Shown: positions 11,092-23,737 of the stretch, piece by piece
Numbering within the stretch: the stretch's first letter is position 1
How the letters are laid out: every line of letters starts with the position of its first letter
Source: Tupaia tana
Lineage: Eukaryota; Chordata; Mammalia; Scandentia; Tupaiidae
Reading direction: 5' to 3'
Assembly: GCA_026018925.1 (NCBI GenBank)
Contig: JAKSZU010000139.1
Span: 62,001-126,000, forward strand
DNA: 64,000 nt
The notes under the pieces: generated by a model
What the model was told of the DNA's origin: nothing
Databases searched by the model: none
What the model saw: only the letters and a program-made list of their open reading frames with translations
Made by a program: the position numbers and the translations under genes

Positions 11092-12656
11092 CTAGCTCCC
11101 AGTATCCATGTGGAAACTTCTCAGAGAAAGGCTCAACTCTCCTGCCTGGGAGAAAGGAGCAGAAGGGCTTATTAACAAAACAAAAGATGGAGCTGAGAGC
11201 CAGAGAGAAATTCTACCTTTAAAAAAATCGTAAAAAGGAAAAATTACCAAAAAAAAATTGAGGAGACAGGAGCAGAGAGAGACAGAGACCTCAGAGACAC
11301 AGAGACAGGGATTGAAGGCCACAGGGGCTCCCTACCACACTAGCTTTGCTTGCTGGAGGCTGAATTATGAGTAGAAAATCTTCATTTCTCCTGTGCCTGA
11401 AATATTTAGTTCCCAGTATCCATGAGGAATCTTCTCAGAGAATGGCTCAACTCTCCTGCCTGGGAGAAAGGAGCAGAAGGGCTTATTAACAAAACAAAAG
11501 ATGGAGCTGAGAGCCACAGAGAAATTCTACCTTTAAAATATCGTAAAAAGGAAAATTTACCAAAAAAAATGAGGAGACAGGAGCAGAGAGAGACAGAGAC
11601 CTCAGAGACACAGAGACAGGGCTAGAATGCCAGAGGGGCTCCCTACCACACTAGCTTTGCTTGCTGGAGGCTGAATTATGAGTAGAAAATCTTCATTTCT
11701 CCTGTGCCTGAAATATCTAGTTCCCAGTATCCATGTGGAATCTTCTCAGAGAATGGCTCAACTCTCCTGCCTGGGAGAAAGGAGCAGAAGGGCTTATTAA
11801 CAAAACAAAAGATGGAGCTGAGAGCCAGAGAGAAATTCTACCTTTAAAAAAATCTTAAAAATGAAAAATTACCAAAAACAAATGAGGAAACAGGAGCAGA
11901 GAGAGACAGAGACCTCAGAGACAAAGAGACAGGGATAGAAGTCCATAAGGGCTCCCTACCACACTAGCTTTGCTTGCTGGAGGCTGAATTATGAGTAGAA
12001 AATCTTCATTTCTCCTTTGCCTGAAATATCTAGTTCCCAGTATCCATGTGGAATCTTCTCAGAGAATGGCTCAACTCTCCTGCCTGGGAGAAAGGAGCAG
12101 AAGGACTTATTATCAAAACGAAAGATGGAGCTGAGAGCCAGAGAGAAATTCTACCTTTAAAAAAATCGTAAAAAGGAAAAATTACCCAAAGAAATATGAG
12201 GAGACAGGAGCAGAGAGAGACAGAGACCTCAGAGACACAGAGACAGGGATAGAAGGCCAGAGGGGCTCCCTACCACACTAGCTTTGCTTGCTGGAGGCTG
12301 AATTATGAGTAGAAAATCTTCATTTCTCCTGTGCCTGAAATATCTAGTTCCCAGTATCTATGTGGAATCGTCTCAGAGAATGGCTCAACTCTCCTGCCTG
12401 GGAGAAAGGAGCAGAAGGGCTTATTAACAAAACAAAAGATGGAGCTGAGAGCCAGAGAGAAATTCTACCTTTAAAAATATCGTAAAAAGGAAAAATTACC
12501 AAAAAAAAATGAGCAGACAGGAGCAGAGAGATACAGAGACCTCAGAGACACAGAGACAGGGATAGAAGGCCAGAGGGGCTCCCTACCACACTAGCTTTGC
12601 TTGCTGGAGGCTGAATTATGAGTAGAAAATCTTCATTTCTCCTGTCCCTGAAAGAT
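11092..12656 (+). repeat. 5-unit HOR (1565 bp), copy 2, m37-m41
   Basis: This is a unit-by-unit match to the preceding block. It differs by scattered substitutions, for example atgagg in m38, cctttgcctg and attacccaaag in m40, and tatctatgtgg with gaatcgtctc in m41. Unit m41 also begins the 2503-bp period that follows, so the two HORs overlap. The first two units resemble the left edge of the window (m1-m2) more closely than copy 1 does, sharing atgagg in the second unit. Confidence 0.88.
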
Positions 12657-14846
12657 CTAGTTCCCAGTATCCATGTGGAACCTTCTCAGAGAATGGCTCA
12701 ACTCTCCTGCCTGGGAGAAAGTAGCAGAAGGGCTTATTAACAAAACAAAAGATGGAGCTGAGAGCCAGAGAGAAATTCTACCTTTCAAAAAATCGTAAAA
12801 AGGAAAAATTACCAAAAAAAAATGAGGAGACAGGAGCAGAGAGAGACAGAGACCTCAGAGACACAGAGACAGGGATAGAAGGCTAGAGGGGCTCCCTACC
12901 ACACCAGCTTTGCTTGCTGGAGGCTGAATTATGAGTAGAAAATCTTCATTTCTCCTGTGCCTGAAATATCTAGTTCACAGTATCCATGTGGAATCTTCTC
13001 AGAGAATGGATCAACTCTCCTGCCTGGGAGAAAGGAGCAGAAGGGCTTATTAACAAAACAAAAGATGGAGCTGAGAGCCAGAGAGAAATTCTACCTTTAA
13101 AAAAATCGTAAAAAGGTAAAATTACCAAAAAAAAAATGAGGAGATAGGAGCAGAGAGAGACAGAGACCTCAGAGACACAGAGACAGGGATAGAAGGCCAG
13201 AGGGGCTCCCTACCACACTAGCTTTGCTTGCTGGAGGCTGAATTATGAGTAGAAAATCTTCATTTCTCCTGTGCCTGAAATATCTAGTTCCCAGTATCCA
13301 TGTGGAATCTTCTCAGAGAATGGCTCAACTCTCCTGCCTGGGAGAAAGGAGCAGAAGGTCTTATTAACAAAACAAAAGATGGAGCTGAGAGCCAGAGAGA
13401 AATTCTACCTTTAAAAAAATCGTGAAAATGAAAAATGACCAAAAAAATATGAGGAGACAGGAGCAGAGAGAGACAGAGACCTCAGAGACACAGAGAGCGG
13501 AATAGAAGGCCAGAGGGGCTCCCTACCACTCTAGCTTTGCTTGCTGGAGGCTGAATTATGAGTAGAAAATGTTCATTTCTCCTGTGCCTGAAATATCTAT
13601 TTCCAGTATCCATGTGGAATCTTCTCAGAGAATGGCTCAACTCTCCTGCCTGGGAGAAAGGAGCAGAAGGGCTTATTAACAAAACAAAACATGGAGCTGA
13701 GAGCCAGAGAGTAATTCTACCTTTAAAAAAATCGTAAAAAGGAAAAATTACCAAAAAAAATGAGGAGACAGGAGCAGAGAGAGACAGAGAACTCAGAGAC
13801 ACAGAGACAGGGATAGAAGGCCAGAGGGGCTCCCTACCACACTAGCTTTGCTTGCTGGAGGCTGAATTATGAGTAGAAAATCTTCATTTCTCCTGTCGCT
13901 GAAAGATCTAGTTCCCAGTATCCATGTGGAATCTTCTCAGAGAATGGCTCAACTCTCCTGCCTGGGAGAAAGGAGCAGAAGGGCTTATTAACAAAACAAA
14001 AGATGGAGCTGAGAGCCACAGAGAAATTCTACCTTTAAAATATCGTAAAAAGGAAAAATTACCAAAAAAAAATGAGGAGACAGGAGCAGAGAGAGACAGA
14101 GACCTCAGAGACACAGAGACAGGGATAGAAGGCCAGAGGGGCTCCCTACCACACTAGCTTTGCTTGCTGGAGGCTGAATTATGAGTAGAAAATCTTCATT
14201 TCTCCTGTGCCTGAAATATCTAGTTCCCAGTATCCATGTGGAAACTTCTCAGAGAATGGCTCAACTCTCCTGCCTGGGAGAAAGGAGCAGAATGGCGTAT
14301 TAACAAAACAAAAGATGGAGCTGAGAGCCAGAGAGAAATTCAACCTTTCAAAAAAATCTTTAAAATGAAAAATTACCAAAAAAAATGAGGAGACAGGAGC
14401 AGAGAGAGACAGAGACGTCAGAGACACAGAGACAGGGATAGAAGTCCAGAGGGGCTCCCTACCACACTAGCTTTGCTTGCTGGAGGCTGAATTATGAGTA
14501 GAAAATCTTCATTTCTCCTGTGCCTGAAATATCTAGCTCCCAGTATCCATGTGGAAACTTCTCAGAGAATGGCTCAACTCTCCTGCCTGGGAGAAAGGAG
14601 CAGAAGGACTTATTATCAAAACGAAAGATGGAGCTGAGAGCCAGAGAGAAATTCTACCTTTAGAAAAATCGTAAAAAGGAAAAATTACCCAAAGAAATAT
14701 GAGGAGACAGGAGCAGAGAGAGACAGAGACCTCAGAGACACAGAGACAGGGATAGAAGGCCAGAGGGGCTCCCTACCACACTAGCTTTGCTTGCTGGAGG
14801 CTGAATTATGAGTAGAAAATCTTCATTTCTCCTGTGCCTGAAATAT
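12344..14846 (+). repeat. 8-unit HOR (2503 bp), first copy, m41-m48
   Basis: Units starting at 12344, 12657, 12970, 13284 and 13596 are repeated in order at 14847, 15160, 15473, 15787 and 16098, at an offset of 2502-2503 bp. Shared marks are tatctatgtgg, the aaagtagcag change, ttcacagtatcc or atcacagtatcc with atggatcaac, aaggtcttatt with gagagcggaatag, and the one-base-shorter ctatttccag with agagtaattc. The block closes with m46 (13908), m47 (14220) and the hybrid m48. Confidence 0.9.
14533..14846 (+). repeat. Hybrid unit m48 at the 2503-bp duplication joint
   Basis: The front carries ctagctcccag and gaaacttctc, marks of the m32/m37/m68 type. The rest carries ggacttattatc, caaaacgaaag and attacccaaagaaatatg, marks found together in m40 (12030). 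The switch falls between about consensus positions 5 and 37. The next unit, m49, matches m41, which follows m40. This is what an unequal exchange between an m32-type unit and the m40 unit would leave behind, and it accounts for the 8-unit duplication. Confidence 0.8.
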
Positions 14847-16409
14847 CTAGTTCCCAGTATCTATGTGGAATCGTCTCAGAGAATGGCTCAACTCTCCTGC
14901 CTGGGAGAAAGGAGCAGAAGGGCTTATTAACAAAACAAAAGATGGAGCTGAGAGCCAGAGAGAAATTCTACCTTTAAAAATATCGTAAAAAGGAAAAATT
15001 ACCAAAATAAAATGAGCAGACAGGAGCAGAGAGATACAGAGACCTCAGAGACACAGAGACAGGGATAGAAGGCCAGAGGGGCTCCCTACCACACTAGCTT
15101 TGCTTGCTGGAGGCTGAATTATGAGTAGAAAATCTTCATTTCTCCTGTCCCTGAAAGATCTAGTTCCCAGTATCCATGTGGAACCTTCTCAGAGAATGGC
15201 TCAACTCTCCTGCCTGGGAGAAAGTAGCAGAAGGGCTTATTAACAAAACAAAAGATGGAGCTGAGAGCCAGAGAGAAATTCTACCTTTCAAAAAATCGTA
15301 AAAAGGAAAAATTACCAAAAAAAAATGAGGAGACAGGAGCAGAGAGAGACAGAGACCTCAGAGACACAGAGACAGGGATAGAAGGCCAGAGGGGCTCCCT
15401 ACCACACCAGCTTTGCTTGCTGGAGGCTGAATTATGAGTAGAAAATCTTCATTTCTCCTGTGCCTGAAATATCTAGATCACAGTATCCATGTGGAATCTT
15501 CTCAGAGAATGGATCAACTCTCCTGCCTGGGAGAAAGGAGCAGAAGGGCTTATTAACAAAACAAAAGTTGGAGCTGAGAGCCAGAGAGAAATTCTACCTT
15601 TAAAAAAATCGTAAAAAGGAAAAATTACCAAAAAAAAAATGAGGAGATAGGAGCAGAGAGAGACAGAGACCTCAGAGACACAGAGACAGGGATAGAAGGC
15701 CAGAGGGGCTCCCTACCACACTAGCTTTGCTTGCTGGAGGCTGAATTATGAGTAGAAAATCTTCATTTCTCCTGTGCCTGAAATATCTAGTTCCCAGTAT
15801 CCATGTGGAATCTTCTCAGAGAATGGCTCAACTCTCCTGCCTGGGAGAAAGGAGCAGAAGGTCTTATTAACAAAACAAAAGATGGAGCTGAGAGCCAGAG
15901 AGAAATTCTACCTTTAAAAAAATCGTAAAAATGAAAAATGACCAAAAAATATGAGGAGACAGGAGCAGAGAGAGACAGAGACCTCAGAGACACAGAGAGC
16001 GGAATAGAAGGCCAGAGGGGCTCCCTACCACTCTAGCTTTGCTTGCTGGAGGCTGAATTATGAGTAGAAAATGTTCATTTCTCCTGTGCCTGAAATATCT
16101 ATTTCCAGTATCCATGTGGAATCTTCTCAGAGAATGGCTCAACTCTCCTGCCTGGGAGAAAGGAGCAGAAGGGCTTATTAACAAAACAAAACATGGAGCT
16201 GAGAGCCAGAGAGTAATTCTACCTTTAAAAAAATCGTAAAAAGGAAAAATTACCAAAAAAAATGAGGAGACAGGAGCAGAGAGAGACAGAGAACTCAGAG
16301 ACACAGAGACAGGGATAGAAGGCCAGAGGGGCTCCCTACCACACTAGCTTTGCTTGCTGGAGGCTGAATTATGAGTAGAAAATGTTCATTTCTCCTGTGC
16401 CTGAAATAT
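14847..16409 (+). repeat. 8-unit HOR (2503 bp), partial second copy, m49-m53
   Basis: Five units match m41-m45 with few differences, for example atctagatcac in m51 and one A fewer in the m52 run. The copy then stops following the first block: m54 reverts to the m44/m52 type, with aaggtcttatt and gagcggaatag, at an offset of 623 bp from m52. Confidence 0.88.
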
Positions 16410-17037
16410 CTAGTTCCCAGTATCCATGTGGAATCTTCTCAGAGAATGGCTCAACTCTCCTGCCTGGGAGAAAGGAGCAGAAGGTCTTATTAACAAAACA
16501 AAAGATGGAGCTGAGAGCCAGAGAGAAATTCTACCTTTAAAAAAATCGTAAAAATGAAAAATGACCAAAAAAATATGAGGAGACAGGAGCAGAGAGAGAC
16601 AGAGACCTCAGAGACACAGAGAGCGGAATAGAAGGCCAGAGGGGCTCCCTACCACTCTAGCTTTGCTTGCTGTTGGCTGAATTATGAGTAGAAAATCTTC
16701 ATTTCTCCTGTGCCTGAAATATCTAGTTCCCAGTATCCATGTGGAATCTTCTCAGAGAATGGCTCAACTCTCCTGCCTGGGAGAAAGGAGCAGAAGGGCT
16801 TATTAACAAAACAAAAGATGGACCTGAGAGCCAGTGAGAAATTCTACCTTTAAAAAAATCGTAAAAAGGAAAAATTACCAAAAAAAAAATGAGGAGACAG
16901 GAGCAGAGAGAGACAGAGACCTCAGAGACACAGAGACAGGGATAGAAGGCCAGAGGGGCTCCCTACCAAACTAGCTTTGCTTGCTGGAGGCTGAATTATG
17001 AGTAGAAAATCTTCATTTCTCCTGTTCCCTGAAATAT
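16410..17037 (+). repeat. Units m54-m55 leading to truncated copy 2
   Basis: m54 (16410) is a near copy of m52, two units upstream, and carries gagagcggaatag and the private tgctgttggctg. m55 (16723) carries ggacctgagagccagtgag and precedes the truncated unit, as m13 does at 3764 and m77 at 23423. The order m12-type, m13-type, truncated unit is therefore kept at all three sites. Confidence 0.82.
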
Positions 17038-17161
17038 CTTGTTCCCAGTTTCCATGAGGAATCTTCTCAGAGAATGGCTCAACTCTCCTGCCACACTAGC
17101 TTTGCTTGTTGGAGGCTTAATTATGAGTAGAAAATCTTCATTTCTCCTGTGCCTGAAATAT
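17038..17161 (+). repeat. Truncated 124-bp satellite unit (m56), copy 2
   Basis: It has the same deletion junction, ctcctgcc-acactag, and the same private marks as the copy at 4076: cagtttcc, atgagg, gttggagg, gcttaa. Upstream it reads ctgttccctg where the other two read ctgtgccctg. It is followed by an m79-type unit at 17162 with atggttcaac and caaaacatgg. Confidence 0.95.
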
Positions 17162-20100
17162 CTAGTTCCCAGTATCCATGTGGAATCTTCTCAGAGAATG
17201 GTTCAACTCTCCTGCCTGGGAGAAAGGAGCAGAAGGGTTTATTAACAAAACAAAACATGGAGCTGAGAGCCAGAGAGAAATTCTCCCTTTCAAAAAATCG
17301 TAAAAATGAAAAATTACCAAAAATACAATGAGGATACAAGAGCAGAGAGAGACAGAGACCTCAGAGACACAGAGACAGGGATAGAAGGACAGAGAGGCTC
17401 CCTACCACACTAGATTTGCTTGCTGGAGGCTCAATTATGAGTAGAAAATCTTCATTTCTCCTGTCCCTGAAAGATCTAGTTCCCAGTATCCATGTGGAAT
17501 CTTCTCAGAGAATGGCTCAACTCTCCTGCCTGGGAGAAAGGAGCAGAAGGGCTTATTAACAAAACAAAAGATGGAGCTGAGAGCCACAGAGAAATTCTAC
17601 CTTTAAAATATCGTAAAAAGGAAAAATTACCAAAAAAAATGAGGAGACAGGAGCAGAGAGAGACAGAGACCTCAGAGACACAGAGACAGGGATAGAAGGC
17701 CAGAGGGGCTCACTACCACACTAGCTTTGCTTGCTGGAGGCTGAATTATGAGTAGAAAATCTTCATTTCTCCTGTGCCTGAAATATCTAGTTCCCAGTAT
17801 CCATGTGGAAACTTCTCAGAGAATGGCTCAACTCTCCTGCCTGGGAGAAAGGAGCAGAAGGGCGTATTAACAAAACAAAAGATGGAGCTGAGAGCCAGAG
17901 AAAAATTCTACCCTTCAAAAAAATCTTTAAAATGAAAAATTACCAAAAAAAAATGAGGAGACAGGAGCAGAGAGAGACAGAGACGTCAGAGACACAGAGA
18001 CAGGGATAGAAGTCCAGAGGGGCTCCCTACCACACTAGCTTTGCTTGCTGGAGGCTGAATTATGAGTAGAAAATCTTCATTTCTCCTGTGCCTGAAATAT
18101 CTAGCTCCCAGTATCCATGTGGAAACTTCTCAGAGAAAGGCTCAACTCTCCTGCCTGGGAGAAAGGAGCAGAAGGGCTTATTAACAAAACAAAAGATGGA
18201 GGTGAGAGCCAGAGAGAAATTCTACCTTTAAAAAAATCGTAAAAAGGAAATATGACCAAAAAAATATGAGGAGACAGGAGCAGAGAGAGACAGAGACCTC
18301 AGAGACACAGAGACATGGATAGAAGGCCAGAGGGGCTCCCTACCACACTAGCTTTGCTTGCTGGAGGCTGAATTATGAATAGAAAATCTTCATTTCTCCT
18401 GTGCCTGAAATATCTAGTTCCCAGTATCCATGTGGAATCTTCTCAGAGAATGGCTCAACTCTCCTACCTGGGACAAAGGAGCAGAAGTGCTTATTAACAA
18501 AACAAAAGATGGAGCTGAGAGCCAGAGAGAAATTCTACCTTTCAAAAAATCGTAAAAAGGAAAAATGACCAAAAAAATATGACGAGACAGGAGCAGTGAG
18601 AGACAGAGACCTCAGAGACACAGAGACAGGGATAGAAGGCCAGAGGGGCTCCGTACCACACTAGCTTTGCTTGCTGGAGGCTGAATTATGAGTAGAAAAT
18701 CTTCATTTCTCCTGTGCCTGAAATATCTAGTTCCCAGTATCCATTTGGAACCTTCTCAGAGAATGGCTCAACTATCCTGCCTGGAGAAAGGAGCAGAAGG
18801 GCTTATTAACAAAACAAAAGATGGACCTGAGAGCCAGTGAGAAATTATACCTTTCAAAAAATCGTAAAAAGGAAAAATTACCAAAAAAAGTAAATGAGGA
18901 GACAGGAGCTGAGAGAGACAGAGACCTCAGAGACACAGAGACAGGGATAGAAGGCCAGAGGGGCTCCCTACCACACTAGCTTTGCTTGCTGGAGGCTGAA
19001 TTATGAGTAGAAAATCTTCATTTCTCCTGTGCCTGAAATATCTAGTTCCCAGTATCCATGTGGAAACTTCTCAGAGAATGGCTCAACTCTCCTGCCTGGG
19101 AGAAAGGAGCAGAAGGGCTTATTAACAAAACAAAAGATGGAGCTGAGAGCCAGAGAGAAATTCTACCTTTAAAAAAATCGTAAAAAGGAAAAATAACCAA
19201 AAAAAAATGATGAGACAGGAGCAGAGAGAGACAGAGACCTCAGAGACACAGAGACAGGGATAGAAGGCCAGAGGGGCTCCCTACCACACTAGCTTTGCTT
19301 GCTGGAGGCTGAATTATGAGTAGAAAATCTTCATTTGTACTGTCCCTGAAAGATCTAGTTCCCAGTATCCATGTGGAATCTTCTCAGAGAATGGCTCAAC
19401 TCTCCTGCCTGGGAGAAAGGAGCAGAAGGGCTTATTAACAAAACAAAAAATGGAGCTGAGAGCCACAGAGAAATTCTACCTTTAAAATATCGTAAAAAGG
19501 AAAAATTACCAAAAAAAAATGAGGAGACAGGAGCAGAGAGAGACAGAGACCTCAGAGACACAGAGACAGGGATAGAATGCCAGAGGGGCTCCCTACCACA
19601 CTAGCTTTGCTTGCTGGAGGCTGAATTATGAGTAGAAAATCTTCATTTCTCCTGTGCCTGAAATATCTAGTTCCCAGTATCCATGTGGAAACTTCTCAGA
19701 GAATGGCTCAACTCTCCTGCCTGGGAGAAAGGAGCAGAAGGACTTATTATCAAAACAAAAGGTGGAGCTGAGATCCAGAGAGAAATTCTACCTTTAAAAT
19801 ATCGTAAAAAGGAAAAATTACCAAAAGAAATATGAGGAGACAGGAGCAGAGAGAGACAGAGACCTCAGTGACACAGAGACAGGGATAGAAGGCCAGAGGG
19901 GCTCCCTATCACACTAGCTTTGCTTGCTGGAGGCTGAATTATGAGTAGAAAATCTTCATTTCTCCTGTGCCTGAAATATCTAGTTCCCAGTATCCATGTG
20001 GAATCTTCTCAGAGAATGGCTCAACTCTCCTGCCTGGGAGAAAGGAGCAGAAGGGCTTATTAACAAAACAAAAGATGGAGCTGAGAGCCACAGAGAAATT

Positions 20101-20605
20101 CTACCTTTAAAATATCGTAAAAAGGAAAAATTACCAAAAAAAAATGAGGAGACAGGAGCAGAGAGAGACAGAGACCTCAGAGACACAGAGACAGGGATAG
20201 AAGGCCAGAGGGGCTCCCTACCACACTAGCTTTGCTTGCTGGAGGCTGAATTATGAGTAGAAAATCTTCATTTCTCCTGTGCCTGAAATATCTAGTTCCC
20301 AGTATCCATGTGGAAACTTCTCAGAGAATGGCTCAACTCTCCTGCCTGGGAGAAAGGAGCAGAAGGGCGTATTAACAAAACAAAAGATGGAGCTGAGAGC
20401 CAGAGAGAAATTCTACCTTTAAAAAAAATCTTTAAAATGAAAAATTACCAAAAAAAAATGAGGAGACAGGAGCAGAGAGAGACAGAGACGTCAGAGACAC
20501 AGAAACAGGGATAGAAGTCCAGAGGGGCTCCCTACCACACTAGCTTTGCTTGCTGGAGGCTGAATTATGAGTAGAAAATCTTCATTTCTCCTGTGCCTGA
20601 AATAT
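17162..20605 (+). repeat. Mixed segment m57-m67
   Basis: Unit types from several blocks are interleaved. m57 (17162) is m79-like but more diverged (ctccctttc, gaggatac, actagatttgc). m58, m64 and m66 share tccctgaaagatc or related marks and the short taaaatatcg run with 13908. m59 and m67 share ggcgtattaac. m61 (18414, ctacctgggacaaagg) and m62 (18727, ccatttgg) are isolated members of types that dominate after 30 kb. m65 (19667) carries ggacttattatc and agtgacac, like 10465. No clean local period was found. Confidence 0.75.
18101..18413 (+). repeat. Hybrid unit m60 linking left-half and right-half unit families
   Basis: The front has ctagctcccag, gaaacttctc and gagaaaggctc, as in m32, m37 and m68. 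The back has aaaggaaatatgacc and aaaaaaatatgagg, as in m98, m113 and m161. The next units, m61 (ctacctgggacaaagg) and m62 (ccatttgg), are what follows m98. The switch lies between about consensus positions 37 and 147. It reads as an insertion or exchange that brought a short right-half-type segment into the left half. Confidence 0.72.
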
Positions 20606-22484
20606 CTAGCTCCCAGTATCCATGTGGAAACTTCTCAGAGAAAGGCTCAACTCTCCTGCCTGGGAGAAAGGAGCAGAAGGGCTTATTAACAAAACAAAAG
20701 ATGGAGCTGAGAGCCAGAGAGAAATTCTACCTTTAAAAAAATCGTAAAAAGGACAAATTACCAAAAAAAAATTGAGGAGACAGGAGCAGAGAGAGACAGA
20801 GACCTCAGAGACACAGAGACAGGGATAGAAGGCCACAGGGGCTCCCTACCACACTAGCTTTGCTTGCTGGAGGCTGAATTATGAGTAGAAAATCTTCATT
20901 TCTCCTGTGCCTGAAATATTTAGTTCCCAGTATCCATGTGGAATCTTCTCAGAGAATGGCTCAACTCTCCTGCCTGGGAGAAAGGAGCAGAAGGGCTTAT
21001 TAACAAAACAAAAGATGGAGCTGAGAGCCACAGAGAAATTCTACCTTTAAAATATCGTAAAAAGGAAATTTTACCAAAAAAAATGAGGAGACAGGAGCAG
21101 AGAGAGACAGAGACCTCAGAGACACAGAGACAGGGATAGAATGCCAGAGGGGCTCCCTACCACACTAGCTTTGCTTGCTGGAGGCTGAATTATGAGTAGA
21201 AAATCTTCATTTCTCCTGTGCCTGAAATATCTATTTCCCAGTATCCATGTGGAATCTTCTCAGAGAATGGCTCAACTCTCCTGCCTGGGAGAAAGGAGCA
21301 GAAGGGCTTATTAACAAAACAAAAGATGGAGCTGAGAGCCAGAGAGAAATTCTACCTTTAAAAAAATCTTAAAAATGAAAAATTACCAAAAAAATAATGA
21401 GGAGACAGGAGCAGAGAGAGACAGAGACCTCAGAGACACAAAGACAGGGATAGAAGTCCATAAGGGCTCCCTACCACACTAGCTTTGCTTGCTGGAGGCT
21501 GAATTATGAGTAGAAAATCTTCATTTCTCCTGTGCCTGAAATATCTAGTTCCCAATATCCATGTGGAAACTTCTCAGAGAATGGCTCAACTCTCCTGCCT
21601 GGGAGAAAGGAGCAGAAGGACTTATTATCAAAACAAAAGATGGAGCTGAGAGCCAGAGAGAAATTCTACCTTTAAAAAAATCGTAAAAATCAAAAATTAC
21701 CAAAAGAAATATGAGGAGACAGGAGCAGAGTTAGACAGAGACCTCAGTGACACAGAGACAGGGATAGAAGGCCAGAGGGGCTCCCTATCACACTAGCTTT
21801 GCTTGCTGGAGGCTGAATTATGAGTAGAAAATCTTCATTTCTCCTTTGCCTGAAATATCTAGTTCCCAGTATCCATGTGGAATCTTCTCAGAGAATGGCT
21901 CAACTCTCCTGCCTGGGAGAAAGGAGCAGAAGGGCGTATTAACAAAACAAAAGATGGAGCTGAGAGCCAGAGAGAAATTCTACCTTTAAAAAAATCGTAA
22001 AAAGGAAAAATTACCCAAAGAAATATGAGGAGACAGGAGCAGAGAGAGACAGAGACCTCAGAGACACAGAGACAGGGATAGAAGGCCAGAGGGGCTCCCT
22101 ACCACACTAGCTTTGCTTGCTGGAGGCGGAATTATGAGTAGAAAATCTTCATTTCTCCTGTGCCTGAAATATCTAGTTCCCAGTATCTATGTGGAATCGT
22201 CTCAGAGAATGGCTCAACTCTCCTGCCTGGGAGAAAGGAGCAGAAGGGCTTATTAACAAAACAAAAGATGGAGCTGAGAGCCAGAGAGAAATTCTACCTT
22301 TAAAAATATCGTAAAAAGGAAAAATTACCAAAAAAAATGAGCAGACAGGAGCAGAGAGATACAGAGACCTCAGAGACACAGAGACAGGGATAGAAGGCCA
22401 GAGGGGCTCCCTACCACACTAGCTTTGCTTGCTGGAGGCTGAATTATGAGTAGAAAATCTTCATTTCTCCTGTGCCTGAAATAT
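20606..22484 (+). repeat. Third relative of the 5-unit HOR, six units m68-m73
   Basis: m68-m71 match m32-m35 in order at an offset of 11,079-11,080 bp, including ctagctccc, atttagttccc, gtccataagg and ggacttattatc with agtgacac. m72 (21859) resembles m40 (cctttgcctg, attacccaaag) but has ggcgtattaac. m73 (22173) matches m3 and m41 (tatctatgtgg, gaatcgtctc). Compared with the 5-unit blocks, one m40-type unit is added between the m35-type and m41-type units. Confidence 0.82.
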
Positions 22485-23737
22485 CTAGTTCCCAGTATCC
22501 ATGTGGAATCTTCTCAGAGAATGGCTCAACTCTCCTACCTGGGAGAAAGGAGCAGAAGTGCTTCTTAACAAAACAAAAGATGGAGCTGAGAGCCACAGAG
22601 AAATTCTACCTTTAAAAATCGTAAAAAGGAAAAATTACCAAATAAAAAATTGGGAGACTGGAGCAGAGAGAGACAGAAACCTCAGAGACACAGAGACAGG
22701 GATAGAAGGCCAGAGGGGCTCCCTACCACACTAGCTTTGCTTGCTGGAGGCTGAATTATGAGTAGAAAATCTTCATTTCTCCTGTCCCTGAAAGATCTAG
22801 TTCCCAGTATCGATGTGGAATCTTCTCAGAGAATGGCTCAACTCTCCTGCCTGGGAGAAAGGAGCAGAAGGGCTTATTAACAAAACAAAAGATGGAGCTG
22901 AGAGCCAGAGAGAAATTCTACCTTTCAAAAAATCATAAAAAGGAAAAATTACCAAAAAAAAATGAGGAGACAGGAGCAGAGAGAGACAGAGACCTCAGAG
23001 ACACAGAGACAGGGATAGAAGGCCAGAGGGGCTCCCTACCACACTAGCTTTGCTTGCTGGAGGCTGAATTATGAGTAGAAAATCTTCATTTCTCCTGTGC
23101 CTGAAATATCTAGTTCCCAGTATCCATGTGGAATCTTCTCAGAGAATGGCTCAACTCTCCTGCCTGGGAGAAAGGAGCAGAAGGTCTTATTAACAAAACA
23201 AAAGATGGAGCTGAGAGCCACAGAGAAATTCTACCTTTAAAAAAATCGTAAAAATGAAAAATGACCAAAAAAATATGAGGAGACAGGAGCAGAGAGAGAC
23301 AGAGACCTCAGAGACACAGAGAGAGGAATAGAAGGCCAGAGGGGCTCCCTACCACTCTAGCTTTGCTTGCTGGAGGCTGAATTATGAGTAGAAAATCTTC
23401 ATTTCTCCTGTGCCTGAAATATCTAGTTCCCAGTATCCATGTGGAATCTTCTCAGAGAATGGCTCAACTCTCCTGCCTGGGAGAAAGGAGCAGAAGGGCT
23501 TATTAACAAAACAAAAGATGGACCTGAGAGCCAGTGAGAAATTCTACCTTTAAAAAAATCGTAAAAAGGAAAAATTACCAAAAAAAAAATGAGGAGACAG
23601 GAGCAGAGAGAGACAGAGACCTCAGAGACACAGAGACAGGGATAGAAGGCCAGAGGGGCTCCCTACCACACTAGCTTTGCTTGCTGGAGGCTGAATTATG
23701 AGTAGAAAATCTTCATTTCTCCTGTGCCCTGAAATAT
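22485..23737 (+). repeat. Units m74-m77, counterparts of the left edge
   Basis: m74 (22485) matches m4: ctacctggg, gcttcttaac, a shortened A-run and aaattggg. m75 resembles m7 (tccctgaaagatc, caaaaaatc). m76 (23110) matches m12 (aaggtcttatt, gagagaggaatag). m77 resembles m13 (ggacctgag). Units equivalent to m5-m6 and m8-m11 are missing, so the two segments differ by internal gain or loss of about six units. Confidence 0.78.

Noticed and set aside
13482-13802. Longest frame in the window, 106 residues on the minus strand, with an identical copy at 15984-16304
   Set aside because: It exists because one unit is a base shorter at ctatttccag, which joins two frames, and because the unit was duplicated 2502 bp away. 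No independent evidence of coding.
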